A stretch of DNA of 64,000 bases from Rhodoblastus sp. 17X3. GTDB taxonomy: Bacteria; Pseudomonadota; Alphaproteobacteria; Rhizobiales; Beijerinckiaceae. Below are positions 53,085-62,684 of this stretch, piece by piece. The translations under genes were made by a program, and so were the position numbers. Each line of letters starts with the position of its first letter. The first letter of the stretch is position 1. The stretch covers positions 310,001 through 374,000 of the forward strand of contig NZ_JASHHX010000001.1 of the NCBI RefSeq assembly GCF_030056575.1, in the 5' to 3' direction. The notes beneath the pieces are model-generated. The model ran no database searches and was not told where the DNA came from. It saw only the letters and a program-made list of their open reading frames with translations.

Positions 53085-53753
53085 TTATCGGTTGACGAAA
53101 ATCCGCTCCGCCAGCCCGATCAGCGGCGCCGTGAATGGCGCGAGGCGGCGGCGGGCGTCCTCGACGCGCTCCACGAGATCCTCGCCGCGCGCCAGTTCCT
53201 TGTCGAGCGCGGCCATCGTCCTGGCGCCGTCCTCGCTGTCGTCGGCGAGCCAGACATGGAACACGCGGGTCCAGGACAAGGCGAGGCCCTGCAATTTCAA
53301 CGTTCCGAGCGGGCCTTCGCTGTTGAGCCCCGCCGCCTCCAGCATGAAGCGCAGCGAATTGAGCGCAAGCTGGTTGAGCGCGGGCAGGGCGAGCGGATCA
53401 TGCATCGCCCAGTCATTGATGTTTTTCAGCGCCGGTTTATAGGGCGTCATGGCGTCGAAGCGGCGCATCAGCACGTCGAACAGACGGTCCTTCGCACTCT
53501 CGCCGCCAAGCTTTTCACCTCCTTCGAGCACGATTTTGTCGATACGCCGTGAAAAGCCACCCAGAACAGCGCCCTTGGATGGGAAAGAATCGCGGAATTG
53601 CGCGAGGGTGAGTCCGGCGCGGTCGGCGACATCGGCGAGCGAAATCTCGTCCCAGCCGCGCTCGGCGGCGAGGCCCATCAGCGCGTCGATGATTTTCTCG
53701 CGCGGGTCGCTTTTGGCTTGTGGGCCTTTTTCTTCGTTCTTGCCCTTGGTCAT
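53085..53753 (-). CDS. TetR family regulator (COQ9-like C-terminus)
   Basis: 222 residues. The HTH lies at about 20-65: KIIDALMGLAAERGWDEISL then ADVADRAGLTLAQFRDSFPS KGAVLGGFSRR. The C-terminal ligand domain has LFDVLMRRFDAMTPYKPALK and WTRVFHVWLADDSEDGARTM, the pattern of the group also called COQ9-related TetR in alphaproteobacteria. It probably represses in response to a hydrophobic ligand. It is in line with proC, 80 bp upstream of that gene's end. Confidence 0.82.
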   Translation of the reverse strand: MTKGKNEEKGPQAKSDPREKIIDALMGLAAERGWDEISLADVADRAGLTLAQFRDSFPSKGAVLGGFSRRIDKIVLEGGEKLGGESAKDRLFDVLMRRFDAMTPYKPALKNINDWAMHDPLALPALNQLALNSLRFMLEAAGLNSEGPLGTLKLQGLALSWTRVFHVWLADDSEDGARTMAALDKELARGEDLVERVEDARRRLAPFTAPLIGLAERIFVNR

Positions 53754-53833
53754 CGGCGCGCTCCCGCTTCACTGGCCGTGAACATGGGGCAAAAGCCGCG
53801 CAGCGGCAAGGGCGCAGGGAAAAGCGCGGGCGC

Positions 53834-54640
53834 TCAGCCCGACAATTCGCCGGCGCGTTTCTCGGCGGCTGCGGTTGCCCGCGCCATCAGCGCCGCGAGG
53901 CCGTCCGAACCCATCAGCACGTCGAGCGCGGCCTGCGTCGTCCCGCCGGGCGAGGTGACGTTCTTGCGCAAGACATCCGCGCCGGTCTCGGGCGAGCGAT
54001 GCAGCAATTCGCCCGAACCCTCGACCGTCGCGCGCGCCAGCCGCAAGGCCAGATCGACCGGCAGGCCGAGCGCGGCGCCGGCTTGCGCCAGAGCCTCGAC
54101 CAGATGAAAGACATAAGCCGGGCCGGAGCCGGAAATGGCGGTGACCGCGTCGATCAGCTTTTCCTCGCCGACCCATTCCACGCCGCCGACTCCCGCCAGC
54201 AATTTTTGCGCGAAATCGTGCTGTTCGCTCGTCACATCGGCGCTGGCGAAAGCGCCGGTGATTCCGCGCCCGATGGCCGCGGGCGTATTGGGCATGGCGC
54301 GGACGATCGCCCTGGCCGGCAGGCGCGCCGCCAGATTGGCCACGGTCTTTCCCGCCAGAATGGAAATCAGCAGGCTGTCGCCGGTAAACAGCGGCGCAAG
54401 CGCGGGCGCGGCCGCTTCCAGCATTTGCGGCTTGATCGCCAGCACGACGGTTTGCGCGGCGGCGGGCGCGGGATTGACCGCGAAGCCTTTTTCCGCCGCA
54501 AGGCTGTTCAGGGCGTCGGACGGATGCGGCTCATGGACGGCGATAGCGTGTGGGGCGATGCCGGCGTCGAGCCAGCCGCCGAGCAGGGCGAGGCCCATCT
54601 TGCCGGCGCCAACCAGGGCGAGCGAGGTTCCGTCGTCCAT
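53834..54640 (-). CDS. proC: Pyrroline-5-carboxylate reductase
   Basis: 268 residues from ATG 54640 (MDDGTSLALVGAGKMGLALL), which overlaps the last base of the ybjN-like stop. The Rossmann GxGxxG is at the start, and LIDAVTAISGSGPAYVFHLV and TVEGSGELLHRSPETGADVL then KNVTSPGGTTQAALDVL carry the P5CR signature. It makes proline. A longer frame exists upstream but would overlap the whole of the ybjN-like gene. Confidence 0.93.
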   Translation of the reverse strand: MDDGTSLALVGAGKMGLALLGGWLDAGIAPHAIAVHEPHPSDALNSLAAEKGFAVNPAPAAAQTVVLAIKPQMLEAAAPALAPLFTGDSLLISILAGKTVANLAARLPARAIVRAMPNTPAAIGRGITGAFASADVTSEQHDFAQKLLAGVGGVEWVGEEKLIDAVTAISGSGPAYVFHLVEALAQAGAALGLPVDLALRLARATVEGSGELLHRSPETGADVLRKNVTSPGGTTQAALDVLMGSDGLAALMARATAAAEKRAGELSG

Positions 54641-55143
54641 CACGCCTCGCCGCGCGTGTCCATCAGCGCGCCTTCCAGCGCCTCGGCGGCGCTCTTGCCG
54701 GCCCAGACCACGAACTGGAACGCCTGGTAATAGCGTTCGCAGGCCTCGGTCGCGGCGGCGAGCGCCGCCTCGCATTGCGCGTCATTGGGCTCGGCGCCGC
54801 CGGCGAGCAGGATGGCGTGACGGAACATCACCACGCCGTCCTTGGACCAGACGTCGAAATGGCCGATCCACATATGTTCATTGATGCGCGCGACCAGATT
54901 GGCGGCCTCGGCGCGGCGGCGTTCCGGCACCTTGAGGTCGAAGGCGCAGGCGAGATGCAGCGCCTCGCATTGCGGCAGCCAGGTGAAGGCGACGTTGTAA
55001 TCCGCCCAGACGCCCTCGACGCAAATGGAGATTTCGTCGGGATCGTCGCGGTCGAAGGCCCAGTCCCTCAGGGTGGCGATCCGTTCGACGACGTCAACCG
55101 GGTGTTCGACCCTGTCGTTCAGTTCAATTCCAGAGAGCAGCAT
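54640..55143 (-). CDS. YbjN domain-containing protein
   Basis: 167 residues. YbjN fold marks: ISICVEGVWADYNVAFTWLP and LVARINEHMWIGHFDVWSKD then GVVMFRHAILL. The family resembles type III secretion chaperones but acts as a sensory or chaperone-like protein in the cytoplasm; the partner is unknown. Translational coupling with proC (1-bp overlap) is conserved in alphaproteobacteria. Confidence 0.85.
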   Translation of the reverse strand: MLLSGIELNDRVEHPVDVVERIATLRDWAFDRDDPDEISICVEGVWADYNVAFTWLPQCEALHLACAFDLKVPERRRAEAANLVARINEHMWIGHFDVWSKDGVVMFRHAILLAGGAEPNDAQCEAALAAATEACERYYQAFQFVVWAGKSAAEALEGALMDTRGEA

Positions 55144-55245
55144 CTACAGGTCCTGGGCGCGAGCGGCGCGGCAAAGTAAAGGAACGCGGCTGGTACTCGT
55201 GCAAACTCCGGACCCCGCGATCCGGCTGTTTCAGCAGCCGAATCA

Positions 55246-55278
55246 CCGGACAAGACCAATATAGTCAGATTTGTCCGG
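55246..55278. promoter_or_regulatory. Inverted repeat upstream of the ybjN-proC operon
   Basis: CCGGACAA (55246-55253) and TTGTCCGG (55271-55278) are perfect inverted arms with a 17-nt spacer, about 105 bp before the ybjN-like start and 94 bp after the ubiK stop. The half-site is very like that of the Crp/Fnr palindrome at 22081. It may be an operator or a weak hairpin between the operons. Confidence 0.4.
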
Positions 55279-55371
55279 CGACGGAATCCTGTCCGCGTCT
55301 CTGGTTAAGTTGCTGGATTCGCGTGGATTCGTCCACCGGACCTGAGGCGGCGTCCACAGCTAAACGCAAAA

Positions 55372-55638
55372 TCAGCTTCTCTTTTCGGTTTCCGCAAGCT
55401 TCGCCTCGAGTTCGGCAATGCGGCGCTCCAGCGCGTCATTGGCGTTGCGCGCGGCGACCGCCATGTCGCGCACGGCCTCGAATTCCTCGCGGTTGACGAT
55501 GTCCATGTTGGCGAGCAGGCGCTCGACCTGGGTCTTGATTGCGGCCTCCGCCTCGCGGCCGAGGCTGCGCGCGGCGCCGGCGGCGTCATTGAACAGGCGC
55601 GACATGTCGTCGAAGAAGCGATTGGGCGAGGCGCTCAT
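55372..55638 (-). CDS. ubiK: UbiK family ubiquinone biosynthesis accessory factor (BMFP)
   Basis: 88 residues from ATG 55638 (MSASPNRFFDDMSRLFNDAA); the frame is open further upstream, but the family begins here. An amphipathic N-terminal helix and a C-terminal coiled coil (NANDALERRIAELEAKLAET) are the membrane fusogenic protein pattern. It assists the Ubi complex. Separated by a divergent promoter from lgt. Confidence 0.85.
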   Translation of the reverse strand: MSASPNRFFDDMSRLFNDAAGAARSLGREAEAAIKTQVERLLANMDIVNREEFEAVRDMAVAARNANDALERRIAELEAKLAETEKRS

Positions 55639-55793
55639 GAACAGGCTCCATTGGTTCAAGCCGCAGACATGGGCGCCAATTCGCCCGAGTGCAAGAATTT
55701 TGTTGCCTGGCTTTTGCACAACCGGCCTATTCAGGCCCTTGATGGCCGGCGCGGGCCGCTTTACTTCGGCACTTCATCTCAAGGGACGCCGAC

Positions 55794-56639
55794 ATGCCGC
55801 TTTTCCTGATGAATTATCCGGTGATCGATCCGGTCATGGTCAATCTCGGGCCGCTGCCGGTGCGCTGGTACGCCATGGGCTATATCGTCTCGCTCCTGGC
55901 GGGCTGGTTCATCGCCACGCGGCTCGCGCGCAGCGAAGCGCTTTGGGGCGGCGTTCCGCGCCCGGCGCCAGAAAGGCTCGACGATCTGCTGGTCTATGTC
56001 GCCTTCGGCGCCGTGCTCGGCGGGCGTATCGGCTATGTGCTGTTCTACAACCTGCCCTTCTTTCTTGAGAATCCGCTGGAAATCCCCGCGGTCTGGAAGG
56101 GCGGCATGTCGTTCCACGGCGGGCTGGCAGGCGCGACGCTCGGCGCCTGGCTATTCGCCCGGCGCGAGAAGACGCCCTTCCTCAGCGTCGCCGATCTCGT
56201 TTGCGCGGTGGCGCCCATCGGCCTGTTCCTGGTGCGCATCGCCAATTTCATCAAGCCGGAGCTGTGGGGACGTCCTGCCGACGTCTCCTGGGCCATGGTT
56301 TTCCCCGGCGCGGGGCCGCTGCCGCGCCATCCGAGCCAGCTCTATGAAGCGGGTCTGGAAGGGCTCGCGCTCGGCCTTGTCATGCTCGTCGCCGTGCGCG
56401 CCGGCGCCTTCCGGCGGCCCGGCTTGACCTCGGGTCTTTTCATCGGGCTTTATGGCGTGGCGCGCATCTTTTGCGAATTTTTCCGCGAGCCGGACCCCCA
56501 GCTCGGCTTCCTGTTCGGCGGCGCGACCATGGGCATGCTGCTCTCGGCGCCGCTGGTCTTGTTTGGCGTTGTTCTGATTCTTTATTCCTTGCGCCGCGCC
56601 CGGCGCGCGGCAAATGATTTGGCGGCGGAGGAACCATGA
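55794..56639 (+). CDS. lgt: Prolipoprotein diacylglyceryl transferase
   Basis: 281 residues with seven membrane helices. Signature stretches: GGRIGYVLFYNLPFF, the catalytic-region SFHGGLAGATLGAWLFARRE, LFLVRIANFIKPELWGRPAD and GPLPRHPSQLYEAGLEGLAL. It transfers diacylglycerol from PG to the lipobox Cys of prolipoproteins. First of three coupled genes (4-bp overlaps). Confidence 0.95.
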   Translation: MPLFLMNYPVIDPVMVNLGPLPVRWYAMGYIVSLLAGWFIATRLARSEALWGGVPRPAPERLDDLLVYVAFGAVLGGRIGYVLFYNLPFFLENPLEIPAVWKGGMSFHGGLAGATLGAWLFARREKTPFLSVADLVCAVAPIGLFLVRIANFIKPELWGRPADVSWAMVFPGAGPLPRHPSQLYEAGLEGLALGLVMLVAVRAGAFRRPGLTSGLFIGLYGVARIFCEFFREPDPQLGFLFGGATMGMLLSAPLVLFGVVLILYSLRRARRAANDLAAEEP

Positions 56640-57757
56640 CGGAAACGCAGGAACGCGCGCTCCAGAAGCGCAGCCTCAAGGACGACATCCGCGAAATCGT
56701 CGCCGACGAAGGGCCGATCTCGATCGAGCGCTATATGGCGCTCGCCCTGACCCATCCGACCAAGGGCTATTACACCACCCGCAATCCTTTCGGCGTCGAA
56801 GGCGATTTCGTCACCGCGCCGGAAATCTCGCAGATGTTCGGCGAATTGATCGGCTTGTGGGCGGCGGAAATCTGGACACTGATCGGCGCGCCGGCGCGCA
56901 TCCGGCTGGTCGAGCTTGGGCCGGGGCGCGGCGCCCTTATGGCGGACGCCTTGCGCGCCGCCCGCGCGGCGCCCGATTTTTTCCAGGCGATCGACGTCCA
57001 TCTCGTGGAGGCCAGCGACCTGCTCGCCGAGAAGCAGCGGCAGGCGCTCGCCGACAGCGGCAAGCCGGCGACATGGCACAAAGGCCTCGACGAGGTCCCG
57101 CACGGCCCGGCGATCTTCATCGCCAATGAGTTTTTCGACGCTCTGCCGGTGCGCCATTATCTCAAGACGGCGAAGGGCTGGCGCGAGCGTCTGGTCGGGC
57201 TGGACCCCGAAGGCGAACTGGCGTTCGGGCTGAGCGAGGAGACCGAGCCTTACATCAAGGCCCAGGCGGCGGACGGCTCCATTCTCGAAATCGGCGCGGC
57301 CGCGCAGCGCCTCATGACCCAGATCGCCGCCCGCATCGTCAGCGAGAACGGCGCGGCTCTGGCGATTGATTACGGCTATGTCCGCACCGCCTTCGGCGAG
57401 ACCCTGCAAGCGGTGAAGGCGCATCAATTCGTTGATCCGCTGGCGGCGCCGGGTGAGGCCGATCTCACCACCCATGTCGATTTCTCCGCGCTCGCCCGCG
57501 CGGCTTCCGCCGCCAATTCCCGCGTCCACGGGCCGGTCGAGCAGGGCGCCTTTCTGCGCGAACTGGGAATCGTGCAGCGCGCGGACATGCTGAAGCGCAA
57601 TGCGACGCCGGAACAGGCGGCGCAGGTCGATTCCGCCCTGGCGCGACTGATTGGCGACGCGGCGGATGAAATGGGCGCCTTGTTCAAGGTGCTGGCCGTG
57701 ACCCGGCGCGCCGTGAAAGAGGCGCCGGGCTTTGCGCCGCTCGAGGCGCAATCGTGA
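56636..57757 (+). CDS. SAM-dependent methyltransferase, MidA/NDUFAF7 family
   Basis: 373 residues. RYMALALTHPTKGYYTTRNP and GDFVTAPEISQMFGELIGLW are followed by the SAM site LVELGPGRGALMADALRAAR and NEFFDALPVRHYLK. The mitochondrial relative methylates an Arg in NADH dehydrogenase assembly; the bacterial role is inferred to be similar. ATGA overlaps on both sides. Confidence 0.9.
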   Translation: MTETQERALQKRSLKDDIREIVADEGPISIERYMALALTHPTKGYYTTRNPFGVEGDFVTAPEISQMFGELIGLWAAEIWTLIGAPARIRLVELGPGRGALMADALRAARAAPDFFQAIDVHLVEASDLLAEKQRQALADSGKPATWHKGLDEVPHGPAIFIANEFFDALPVRHYLKTAKGWRERLVGLDPEGELAFGLSEETEPYIKAQAADGSILEIGAAAQRLMTQIAARIVSENGAALAIDYGYVRTAFGETLQAVKAHQFVDPLAAPGEADLTTHVDFSALARAASAANSRVHGPVEQGAFLRELGIVQRADMLKRNATPEQAAQVDSALARLIGDAADEMGALFKVLAVTRRAVKEAPGFAPLEAQS

Positions 57758-58536
57758 CGGAAAAGATTTTGCGCGCGGCCATTCGCGCGACGGTTCTCGA
57801 TGGCGTAACCCACGCCTTTTTCACCCGGCAGGGCGGAGTGTCAGAGGGCGTCTATGCGACGCTCAATGGCGGCGTCGGCTCCAGCGACGATCCCGCCGCC
57901 GTGGCGGAAAACCGCGCCCGCATGGCGCGCGCGCTCGGCGTCGCGCCTGAAAACTTCCTTGTGCCCTATCAGATCCATTCCGCCGACGCCCTGGCCGTTT
58001 CCGCGCCCTGGCCAGAGGGGGAAAGGCCGCGTTGCGACGGGCTGGTGACGGCGACTCCGGGTCTCGCTTTGGGCGTGACGGGGGCGGATTGCGGCGTGCT
58101 GCTCTTTGCGGACAAGCGCGCCGGCGTCATCGGCGCGGCCCATTCCGGCTGGAAGGGCGCGCTGACCGGCATGGTCGAAGCCCTCGTCGCGGCGATGGAG
58201 GCCTTGGGCGCGCGGCGGGGGAATATCGCCGCTGCTCTGGGGCCGACCATCGCGCAGCAAAGCTATGAAGTCGGACCGGAATTTTTTGCGCGCTTCGAGG
58301 CCGAGGACGCGGGCTTCGCGCGTTTCTTCGCGCCCTCCGCCAAGCCGGACCATTTCCTGTTCGACCTGCCGGGATTGATCGAAATGCGCGCGGAGCGCGC
58401 GCGGATCGGCGCGTTCGAAAATTTGCGCCTCGATACCTATTCGGATGAGGCGCGCTTCTATTCCTATCGCCGCAAGACCCATCGCGGCGAGCCTGATTAC
58501 GGCCGTCTGATCGCCGCGATCGCTTTGCCGGAATAG
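57754..58536 (+). CDS. pgeF: Peptidoglycan editing factor (laccase domain, DUF152)
   Basis: 260 residues. The zinc/copper ligands are visible as His in VPYQIHSADALAV, Cys in TGADCGVLLFADKRAG and His in GAAHSGWKGALTGMVEALVA. PgeF hydrolyses L-Ser misincorporated in UDP-MurNAc-peptides; members also act as purine nucleoside phosphorylases. Third gene of the lgt unit. Confidence 0.9.
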   Translation: MTEKILRAAIRATVLDGVTHAFFTRQGGVSEGVYATLNGGVGSSDDPAAVAENRARMARALGVAPENFLVPYQIHSADALAVSAPWPEGERPRCDGLVTATPGLALGVTGADCGVLLFADKRAGVIGAAHSGWKGALTGMVEALVAAMEALGARRGNIAAALGPTIAQQSYEVGPEFFARFEAEDAGFARFFAPSAKPDHFLFDLPGLIEMRAERARIGAFENLRLDTYSDEARFYSYRRKTHRGEPDYGRLIAAIALPE

Positions 58537-58544
58537 GCCGCGCA

Positions 58545-59984
58545 ATGCTCCGTATCGCCGCCGTCCTGATCGCGCTCATGTTCTCGCAGTCCGCCCGGGC
58601 GGCGGAGCCGCTCTGCGACGCGGCCGCCGGAAAAGTCGATCGATCCCTGCGCGCTTATGCGCCGAGAAATGATGCGCGCTATCCGGCGCAGCGCATTTCG
58701 ATCCGCAATGCGGTCTTGCAGCATCCGGCGGCGGGGCTGGATTTTGGCGCCAGGATCGATGCCGCGGAACTGGCGGCTTTTCCCCTGACGCAGGCGGATC
58801 GAGCCGCGTTCGACAACGCCCTGTCCTATGTCTATCGGGCGGGGGGCGAAAAGGGTCTGGTCATGCTCGACGCGGTCGCGGGCACGGCCCATTGCCACAA
58901 TCCCTTCCTTTTCTCGCGCCGGTCGGGGGCGTGGACTCAGGTGAAAGCTCCCGATGCGGAGCCGTTTTCGCTATGCGCCTCGGGCGGCGTCGCGCTGGGA
59001 ACCGTCGCGGACCAAGCATTCTATGTACAGACCAATGACGATTTTCTCGAATCCGACGAGCTGACGATTTTCCCCTTCGCGAAGGATGCTCTCAGAGAAG
59101 CCTGCGTCATCGCCGCGCATTACCAGATCCTTTTTGAGACGGCCGAGCGCTTTTGCAAGGAGCCGGTTCTTTGCCAGGATTATGCCGAGAAGGCCGCCGC
59201 CTGGGCGGAGCGGCTGCGAAGCTTCGGCAGCGTCGAGGCGCCAGAGTTGGCTCTGGCCAACCCCCCCGATTTGAAAAGCGAGCGGGATGAATTGCCGCTG
59301 TTCGGCGCAAAGGAAAGCGCGCTGGTTCCCGAGCCTTTCCGGTTCGACGGCTCCGAAGCATGGTTTGCGCTGAAGGACGACCCGCGCGCGGATTTTCTGC
59401 GGCTTGGGCCGGCGCATGACGGACCAAGGAACATGGCGAATTGGGACTCCTTCACCCTCGCGGCGCTTTACAAGGGCGGCCAACCGGTGGCGAGCTTCGT
59501 CGTCGAGAAGCGTCGCGGCGCCTTTCAGGACCTCGGCCTTTACGAAAGCCTTGACCCGCAAATGACGCCCTCGGCCGTGGTTGCGGCGATCTACCGGACA
59601 GCCGCAGGCGTAGGCGGCGATTATTCCCATTCGATCTCGGTCATCGCGGATCCGCGCAGCCGCGCCCATTATCTCTCGGAACGGCTGCAACGCGAACTCA
59701 AGGAGATGGACGCGCGCACGCCGGCCGGCGACGCGCCCGATCTCGATTTCGACCCTATAACCAGCAGCCAGGACCCCGACGTGCGCGGCCTCGGGATCGC
59801 GACGGAAGCGCAGGGCGCCCAAGCGGCGACCGTCCGCGCCGAATTTCATCGCGGCGGCGCGAAGGGCAGGCCGATCGTCCTGCTCTATTCTCTGACACGC
59901 GAGAGCGGCGGCTGGCGAGTTGACGATATCGCGGCGCAAGGCAAGGACGGCTGGCGCCCGAGCGCCATTCTCAAGCGGCGCTGA
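58545..59984 (+). CDS. Hypothetical periplasmic protein, 479 aa
   Basis: The signal peptide MLRIAAVLIALMFSQSARAA points to export. The mature part has four or more cysteines (HCHNPF, CASGG, FCKEPVLCQDYAEKAAAWA). The C-terminal segment DDIAAQGKDGWRPSAILKRR with VRAEFHRGGAKGRPIVLLYS resembles the end of DUF3828-type proteins, but I cannot assign a family with confidence. It follows pgeF by 8 bp and may be co-transcribed. Function unknown. Confidence 0.6.
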   Translation: MLRIAAVLIALMFSQSARAAEPLCDAAAGKVDRSLRAYAPRNDARYPAQRISIRNAVLQHPAAGLDFGARIDAAELAAFPLTQADRAAFDNALSYVYRAGGEKGLVMLDAVAGTAHCHNPFLFSRRSGAWTQVKAPDAEPFSLCASGGVALGTVADQAFYVQTNDDFLESDELTIFPFAKDALREACVIAAHYQILFETAERFCKEPVLCQDYAEKAAAWAERLRSFGSVEAPELALANPPDLKSERDELPLFGAKESALVPEPFRFDGSEAWFALKDDPRADFLRLGPAHDGPRNMANWDSFTLAALYKGGQPVASFVVEKRRGAFQDLGLYESLDPQMTPSAVVAAIYRTAAGVGGDYSHSISVIADPRSRAHYLSERLQRELKEMDARTPAGDAPDLDFDPITSSQDPDVRGLGIATEAQGAQAATVRAEFHRGGAKGRPIVLLYSLTRESGGWRVDDIAAQGKDGWRPSAILKRR

Positions 59985-59993
59985 GAGCGGCTC

Positions 59994-62543
59994 TCAGGTC
60001 CCCCGGGGCTTGGCGCGGGCGGTGGCGACTGCGGCGGCGGGGTCGTCGGGCCAGAGGTGGCGCGGATAGCGGCCTTTCATCTCGGCCTTCACCGCCGACC
60101 AGGACCCTTTCCAGAAGCCGGGCAGGTCGCGCGTGATCTGGATCGGGCGATGGGCCGGGGAGAGCAGGTGCAGCGTTAGCGGCGCACGGCCCCCGGCGAG
60201 GCTCGGATGGGTCGAGAGGCCGTAAAGCTCCTGCACCCGCACCGCCAGGACGGGACCTTCCGCCTCGCCATAGTCCAGCGCGATGGATGAGCCGGCGGGT
60301 GTTTGAAAATGGGTCGGCGCCTCGTCCTCCAGCCGCCGCGCGAGGTCCCAGGGGATCAGCGCGGCGAGCGCGGCGTCGAACTGCTGAGGTCCGATATCGT
60401 CAAGCTTCTGGAGGCCCAGAAGGTAAGGCGCGAGCCATTCCTCCGGCGCTTGCGCCAGCGCCGCCTCGCTGAGGTCCGGCCAGGGATTGTCCTCGCCCTC
60501 GCGTGCGTTCCGGGCGAAAGTCTCGCGCAGAAACGCCACCCTTTCACGAGTCTGCCGCTGCGCCTTGCTCCAGCCGAGCCGGTCGAGGCCATGCGCCGCC
60601 GCGCCGCGCGCGAGAATTTGCGCATTGTCCGGTGTGGCCTCGACGGGAAGGTTCTTTTCGGCAAGGACCAAAGCGCCGAAGCGCCGCGCCTCGCGCCGCC
60701 GCAAGGCGCCGCTGGCCGGATCGAAGCGGGTTTCATCGCGCATGGCGATCTCGGAGCCGAACAGGATCTCGAATTCAGCCTCGTCCAGTTCGGCGGCGGC
60801 CACGATGCGGCTGGCGCCCGCGCGGCCCGCCACCTCCGCGACCGCGAGCATGCTTGCGCGCGCCAGCGCGACATGCGGCTCCAGGCTTGCGGCGCGGCCA
60901 TTGGCCATCAGGAAATCGCCCGCCTTGCCGCGCGGGCGGGCGATGCGGTCGGGAAAAGCCAGGGCGACCAGCGCGCCGGCGGATAGCGCGCGTTTCCCGG
61001 CTGTTTCGCCAAGCTCGCGCGCCGCCGAGCGCAGCGAATGTTTCCAGCCGTGGGCGAGGCGTCGGCCGTCCTTGCTCCTTGGCGAATTATCGCGGATGAA
61101 ACGGTCCAGCCTGTCGCCGAGATCGGGCGAATCGCCGCCCAGTCCCCGTTCGGTCAGGACGACGGCGAGTTCGCAGGCTTCTTCGCCAACGCCCATCGCT
61201 TCCGCCTGCAACGCCATGCGGGCGAGGCGCGGCGGCAAAGGCAGGCGCCGCATGGCTTTTCCGCGCGGTGTGATGGCCCCTTCGGCGTCCAGCGCGCCCA
61301 GCTCCTGCAACAAGGCGCGGGCCTCGGCGCAGGCGGGCGCGGGCGGCGGATCTAGCCAGTTCAGCTCGCCTGGATCGCGCGCGCCCCAGGCGGCGAGATC
61401 CAGCAGCAGGCCGGAGAGATCGGCGGCGAGGATTTCCGGCTGGGCGAAAGCGGGCAGGGCGCCGGTCCCGGCTTCCTCCCACAGCCGGTAGCAAACGCCC
61501 GGCGCCGTGCGGCCGGCGCGGCCGCGCCGCTGGTCGGCGGCGGCGCGCGAGACGCGCAGGGTTTCGAGCCGCGTCAGACCAAGGTCCGGCTCGAAGCGCG
61601 GCGCGCGGACAAGGCCGCAATCGATCACCACGCGGACGCCGTCGATTGTAATCGAGGTCTCGGCGATGGAGGTCGCCAGCACGATCTTGCGGCGCCCTTC
61701 CGCGGCGGGGCGGATGGCGCGGTCCTGCGCCGCGCGCTCCATCGCGCCGTAAAGCGGGCAGATGTCGATGGCGGGATCGCGCGTTTTCTCTTCGAGCAAG
61801 GCGGCCAGGCGCAGGATCTCGCCCTGACCGGGCAGAAAGACGAGCAGGGAGCCCTGCTGCTCGGCCAAGGCGCGCCGCACCGCGCGGACGGCGGCGTCCT
61901 CGATGCGCTCGCGCGCGTCGCGGCCGAGATAGATCGTCTCGACCGGAAAGGCGCGGCCCTGCGATTCGACGATCGGCGCGTCCTGCATCAGGCTCGAGAC
62001 GCGCGCGCCGTCCAGCGTCGCCGACATGACCAGCAGGCGCAGATCGGGCCGCAGCGCCGCCTGCGCGTCGAGCGCCAAGGCGAGGCTGAGGTCGGCGTCG
62101 AGCGAACGCTCGTGGAATTCGTCGAACAGGACCGCAGCGACGCCCTCCAGCGAGGGATCGTCGAGGATCATGCGGGCGAAGACGCCCTCGGTGACGACTT
62201 CGATTCGGGTTTTAGGCCCGCTCAGCGATTGCAGGCGGACCTTGAGGCCGATGGTTTCCCCGAGCGTCTCGCCCAGCAGGCTCGCCATGCGCTCGGCGGC
62301 GGCGCGGGCGGCGAGGCGGCGCGGCTCCAGAACCACGATCCTGCCGTCGCCGCGCCAAGGAGCGTAGCAGGGGGCGTAGGAGGCCGATTCCAGCAGCGCC
62401 AGCGGAACGCGCGTGGTCTTGCCGGCGCCCGGCGGCGCGACCAGAACGACGCAGCGGGACGCGATCAGCGTCTCGCCGAGAACAGGCAGAACCTCTTCGA
62501 TCGGCAAGGCCGGGGCAGGATGCGGGGGCTGGACGCTGCGCAT
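59994..62543 (-). CDS. hrpB: ATP-dependent helicase HrpB
   Basis: 849 residues from ATG 62543 ([20 protein letters not shown]), or 6 codons longer from 62561. A much longer frame upstream is antisense to kup and not coding. Motifs: Walker [23 protein letters not shown] box [29 protein letters not shown], and motif [20 protein letters not shown]. The C-terminal part holds the HrpB-specific domain ending [15 protein letters not shown]-type RNA helicase of unknown substrate. Confidence 0.93.
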   Translation of the reverse strand: MRSVQPPHPAPALPIEEVLPVLGETLIASRCVVLVAPPGAGKTTRVPLALLESASYAPCYAPWRGDGRIVVLEPRRLAARAAAERMASLLGETLGETIGLKVRLQSLSGPKTRIEVVTEGVFARMILDDPSLEGVAAVLFDEFHERSLDADLSLALALDAQAALRPDLRLLVMSATLDGARVSSLMQDAPIVESQGRAFPVETIYLGRDARERIEDAAVRAVRRALAEQQGSLLVFLPGQGEILRLAALLEEKTRDPAIDICPLYGAMERAAQDRAIRPAAEGRRKIVLATSIAETSITIDGVRVVIDCGLVRAPRFEPDLGLTRLETLRVSRAAADQRRGRAGRTAPGVCYRLWEEAGTGALPAFAQPEILAADLSGLLLDLAAWGARDPGELNWLDPPPAPACAEARALLQELGALDAEGAITPRGKAMRRLPLPPRLARMALQAEAMGVGEEACELAVVLTERGLGGDSPDLGDRLDRFIRDNSPRSKDGRRLAHGWKHSLRSAARELGETAGKRALSAGALVALAFPDRIARPRGKAGDFLMANGRAASLEPHVALARASMLAVAEVAGRAGASRIVAAAELDEAEFEILFGSEIAMRDETRFDPASGALRRREARRFGALVLAEKNLPVEATPDNAQILARGAAAHGLDRLGWSKAQRQTRERVAFLRETFARNAREGEDNPWPDLSEAALAQAPEEWLAPYLLGLQKLDDIGPQQFDAALAALIPWDLARRLEDEAPTHFQTPAGSSIALDYGEAEGPVLAVRVQELYGLSTHPSLAGGRAPLTLHLLSPAHRPIQITRDLPGFWKGSWSAVKAEMKGRYPRHLWPDDPAAAVATARAKPRGT

Positions 62544-62684
62544 GCCGCCTCTTGCCAGCATTCGTCGCCCGGGGCAATCGCCCGTGCCAAAAGGCGAAGT
62601 TCTGCCCCCCTTCTCCCCCAACGCGGAAAGGTTTATAGCTCTGCCTTGGTCACGCCTCGTTTCGGCTGCCGCCAGGAAGTATTC